Assembly: GCA_009776995.1 (NCBI GenBank)
Contig: WRMR01000203.1
Location: forward strand, 1 to 8,491
Direction: 5' to 3'
Length of the DNA: 8,491 bases
Source of the DNA: Planctomycetaceae bacterium
Lineage (GTDB): Bacteria > Planctomycetota > Planctomycetia > Pirellulales > Thermoguttaceae
Shown one piece after another: positions 6,608 to 8,491 of this stretch. A program made the position numbers and the translations under genes. Each line of letters begins with the position of its first letter. Position 1 is the first letter of the stretch. The notes under the pieces were generated by a model that saw only the letters and a list, made by a program, of their open reading frames with translations, was not told where the DNA came from and did not search any database.

Positions 6608-6683
6608 ACAAGATTTGTTTGAACGAGATTTATGCTTCAGTCCGATTTATCCATAAAAGCAAATCTTGTTGGATTTATGGATA
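6608..6683. promoter_or_regulatory. Two interleaved inverted repeats upstream of the porin gene
   Basis: Repeat A: ACAAGATTTG (6608-6617) pairs with CAAATCTTGT (6660-6669), extendable to 13 bases with one G-T-type mismatch (6608-6620 with 6657-6669). Repeat B: TATCCATAAA (6648-6657) pairs exactly with TTTATGGATA (6674-6683). The left arm of B lies inside the loop of A and its right arm outside, so as RNA the two helices would be mutually exclusive or form a pseudoknot. GATTTAT also appears three times (6627, 6644, 6672). It could be a regulatory leader or paired operators for the porin gene. Confidence 0.5.
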
Positions 6684-6886
6684 TTGTATTATTTGATATT
6701 TGCGCAGAAATCTCATACATTCAGAACCATACCCGGTTGGGCTTGCACGAGCAAAAAAACAACTGACTAAATGACAACTGTGACAATTTTCAAAAAGTTT
6801 TCACTTCTTAGCGACAACGACTTTTCGGAACAGACAAAAATCTTCTGATTTTCGCACTATATTATTTATTTTTCACATTCACCCTC

Positions 6887-6897
6887 AAGGAATGGGG
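6887..6897 (+). promoter_or_regulatory. Ribosome-binding region of the porin gene
   Basis: AAGGAA (6887-6892) lies 12 bases and GGGG (6894-6897) seven bases before the ATG at 6905. Neither is ideal. A second in-frame ATG at 6911 begins MKF, a common signal-peptide start, and lies 18 bases after AAGGAA, so the 6905 start is preferred. Confidence 0.45.
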
Positions 6898-6904
6898 TAA
6901 GACG

Positions 6905-8203
6905 ATGAGCATGAAGTTCGTTACCAGGATTGTCATTGCCTTCTTGACAACTGCCTTTTGGGGGTACCAGGCCGAGGCAACTGATACATCCGGGATGTAC
7001 GCAGGCCACCCTCTTGATTTGGGTTTCACTCAAACACACTATGGTGCCAGCAACTATCATCAAAATTCGTCATGGCTGAACCTGGGTTTCTGGGCTGAAG
7101 CGGGGCTTTACCTCAATTTCCACGGAAACAGCCTGAAGAAAAATGGGGGCGGCGGTCACCTTCCTGCGCAGAGATACTATTATGCCAGCGGCAATACTGC
7201 TTTTCTTGGCAATCTGCACAGTACAAATATCAATCTGAACCAAGTGGGGGTTTTCCTGGAAAAGAAATTGGCCGACAACGGGTTCAACTGGGGGTTCAAG
7301 ACCCAAATGCTGTTCGGTACGGATGCCTATTTGACGCAGAGTTATTCAGATTCGTCGATGAAACACCTCTCTCGAACCGGCGATTATTACTTGTCGTTTT
7401 CGGACTTATATTTGACTCTCGGGAATAACAATCTGGGCGTGCGAATCGGCAAGTTTGTGTCGCCGTTGAGTTATGAACATGTCGAATCGCCGAATAACTT
7501 TTTTTACAGTCATTCCTACGGGTTCCTGCAGGCACCCAACACCCATACGGGTCTGATGCTGGATTACCAACCCGATCATTATATTTCGTTCTTTGCCGGG
7601 GTGACGACCGGCAGTGACAGTGGATGGTCCAATCGCTTCGGTGACTCTGCCTGTCTGGCAGGGATTCGCTATAAGCCCTGGGATGATGCCGCTCTGTCGT
7701 ATGCGTTTCAGTACGAAAGAATCCATGGGGGGTTCCACAAGCAGGAACCCCACTATACCAAGCACCATGGATACCTTTTCGACGGCGAAGACCTGAACGC
7801 CTATTATCACTCCGTCGTTTTCACGCAGAAATTTGAGGACTGGAATTACGCTGCGGAATGGTATCTGTTGAAAACGCTCAATCACAGTGATGACTTGGTT
7901 CTTTGGGGTTACAAACCCTTCTCATGCTATGGCATCAGTCAATACCTGACATACCAGATGAACAGCAAACTTGGCGTTGGTGTTCGGGCCGAGTGGAGAC
8001 GCGAAACCCTTGGAAGGTATAATAATCTTGAACTGACGTTTGGCACCAATTGGACGCCGAGGCAACACCTGGTAGTTCGTCCGGAAATCCGCTGCGACTG
8101 GCTCTGCGGCAAAGATTCCTGGGGGCATCGTTACCGCTTCTTCAATAACGGCAAAAGCAGCGAACAATTCACATTCGGAGTCGCTGTGATGTACAAGTAC
8201 TGA
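6905..8203 (+). CDS. BBP2-like outer-membrane beta-barrel porin
   Basis: This 432-residue protein probably forms a beta-barrel in the outer membrane for passage of small solutes. Residues 1-25 are a signal peptide ending in AEA. The mature part has alternating polar and aromatic residues throughout, typical of amphipathic strands, and ends in an aromatic residue (VMYKY), as expected for insertion by the BAM machinery. Landmarks of the putative beta-barrel porin-2 family (BBP2, formerly DUF1597) are LNLGFWAEAGLYLN (58-71), NQVGVFLEKKLADNGFNWGF (112-131), LFGTDAYL (136-143) and GVRIGKFVSPLSYEHVESPN (178-197), followed by FFYSHSYGFLQAPNTHTGL. This family is frequent in Planctomycetota. Length is normal for the family. 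It is divergent from the protease with nearly 1 kb between them; no clear terminator follows. Substrate unknown. The family call is from pattern recognition. Confidence 0.85.
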   Translation: MSMKFVTRIVIAFLTTAFWGYQAEATDTSGMYAGHPLDLGFTQTHYGASNYHQNSSWLNLGFWAEAGLYLNFHGNSLKKNGGGGHLPAQRYYYASGNTAFLGNLHSTNINLNQVGVFLEKKLADNGFNWGFKTQMLFGTDAYLTQSYSDSSMKHLSRTGDYYLSFSDLYLTLGNNNLGVRIGKFVSPLSYEHVESPNNFFYSHSYGFLQAPNTHTGLMLDYQPDHYISFFAGVTTGSDSGWSNRFGDSACLAGIRYKPWDDAALSYAFQYERIHGGFHKQEPHYTKHHGYLFDGEDLNAYYHSVVFTQKFEDWNYAAEWYLLKTLNHSDDLVLWGYKPFSCYGISQYLTYQMNSKLGVGVRAEWRRETLGRYNNLELTFGTNWTPRQHLVVRPEIRCDWLCGKDSWGHRYRFFNNGKSSEQFTFGVAVMYKY

Positions 8204-8491
8204 TTACCATGACAGGCCATATTTTGAGAATGGCGGCCGGAAACGTCAGTGCAGAATGTAGAATGCAGAGTGCAGAATGTTTCCAATCAGAGCCGCGACG
8301 GTAACGGAGCGGTCGAAGCAGAGCAAAGTGCAAAGTGCAGAGTGCAGAGTGCAGAGTGCAAAGTTCAGAGTGAAGATAAGGAAGCGGAACATTCTGCATT
8401 CTGCGCTGCTTTCTTGTGAAAATCAACATGAAAACCGGCGCAAAAATTGAAAAAACTTCCAGTTTAGGTTTCAACGTTCAAAGTTCAGGTT
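8204..8491. repeat. Heptanucleotide repeat cluster with inverted flanking arms
   Basis: Four heptamers of type (G/A)TGCAGA lie at 8249-8276 and seven of type GCARAGT at 8323-8371. Two inverted units ATTCTGC follow at 8391-8404, and GTTCAAA GTTCAGG at 8476-8489 runs off the window. GCAGAGTGCAGAATGTTTCC (8265-8284) is an imperfect inverted repeat of 8386-8404, so the central array could sit in the loop of a hairpin of about 19 pairs. No gene is seen; the short minus-strand frame at 8169-8474 is a by-product of the repeats. Heptamer arrays of this kind resemble the short tandemly repeated repetitive sequences described in cyanobacteria. Confidence 0.8.

Larger units (their letters stand above)
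5926..6904. other. Divergent spacer of about 1 kb between protease and porin
   Basis: No convincing gene lies here. Minus-strand frames at 6027-6611 (TTG start) and 6110-6448 have no recognisable domain and run through repeat sequence and a terminator-like hairpin. Structure seen from left to right: protease leader, CTTTGTG/CACAAAG cluster (6031-6099), CAATTCC/GGAATTG hairpin (6213-6232), minus-strand terminator-like hairpin (6264-6296), distant pair CCTGGAATG/CATTCCAGG (6342-6350 with 6422-6430), CGTGAT/ATCACG (6482-6504), the interleaved inverted repeats (6608-6683), and an AT-rich stretch with TATATT (6858-6863) that could be the porin -10, without a clear -35. Confidence 0.6.

Noticed and set aside
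6027..6611. 194-residue minus-strand open frame with a TTG start
   Set aside because: It runs through the CTTTGTG repeat cluster and a terminator-like hairpin, has no domain, is Cys- and Phe-rich in an irregular way and has no convincing ribosome-binding site.
8215..8238. GCCAT/ATGGC hairpin after the porin stop as a terminator
   Set aside because: The stem is only five pairs before a bulge and no T tract follows, so it cannot be supported as an intrinsic terminator.
8249..8371. Heptamer array as a CRISPR array
   Set aside because: The units are seven bases long and directly adjacent with no unique spacers, and no cas gene is present.

Overview
The window looks like a chromosomal segment of a Gram-negative bacterium of the PVC superphylum, most likely a planctomycete. 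This is inference from gene content: a secreted DUF4838 protein, a BBP2-type outer-membrane porin and a planctomycete-style HtrA/DegQ protease sit together, separated by long gene-poor spacers rich in short repeats. No RNA gene, CRISPR array, transposase or phage gene was found.

Layout. Four protein genes are supported. (1) Positions 1-2231, minus strand: the first 743 codons of a secreted DUF4838 protein, probably carbohydrate-active, cut by the window edge. (2) 3238-4143, minus: a 301-residue protein resembling the sensory part of PucR-like transcriptional regulators, without the expected C-terminal helix-turn-helix. (3) 4687-5925, minus: an exported trypsin-like serine protease with an intact catalytic triad and one PDZ domain. 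(4) 6905-8203, plus: a 432-residue BBP2-like beta-barrel porin, divergent from the protease.

Gene-free stretches (2232-3237, 4144-4686, 5926-6904, 8204-8491) make up about a third of the window and hold most of the unexplained structure. They contain a strong hairpin with a T9 tract pointing away from any known gene, terminator-like hairpins, a perfect 36-bp palindrome after the protease, CTTTGTG/CACAAAG repeats, two interleaved inverted repeats upstream of the porin, and a heptanucleotide repeat cluster flanked by inverted arms after the porin.

How the genes fit together. Three of the four products carry export signals and would act in the periplasm, at the outer membrane or outside the cell: polysaccharide handling (DUF4838), envelope protein quality control (HtrA) and outer-membrane permeability (porin). 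Spacings of hundreds of bases and separate ribosome-binding sites suggest each gene is transcribed on its own. No defence, mobile or biosynthetic system is visible. The most unusual items are the regulator without a DNA-binding domain and the interleaved inverted repeats upstream of the porin.
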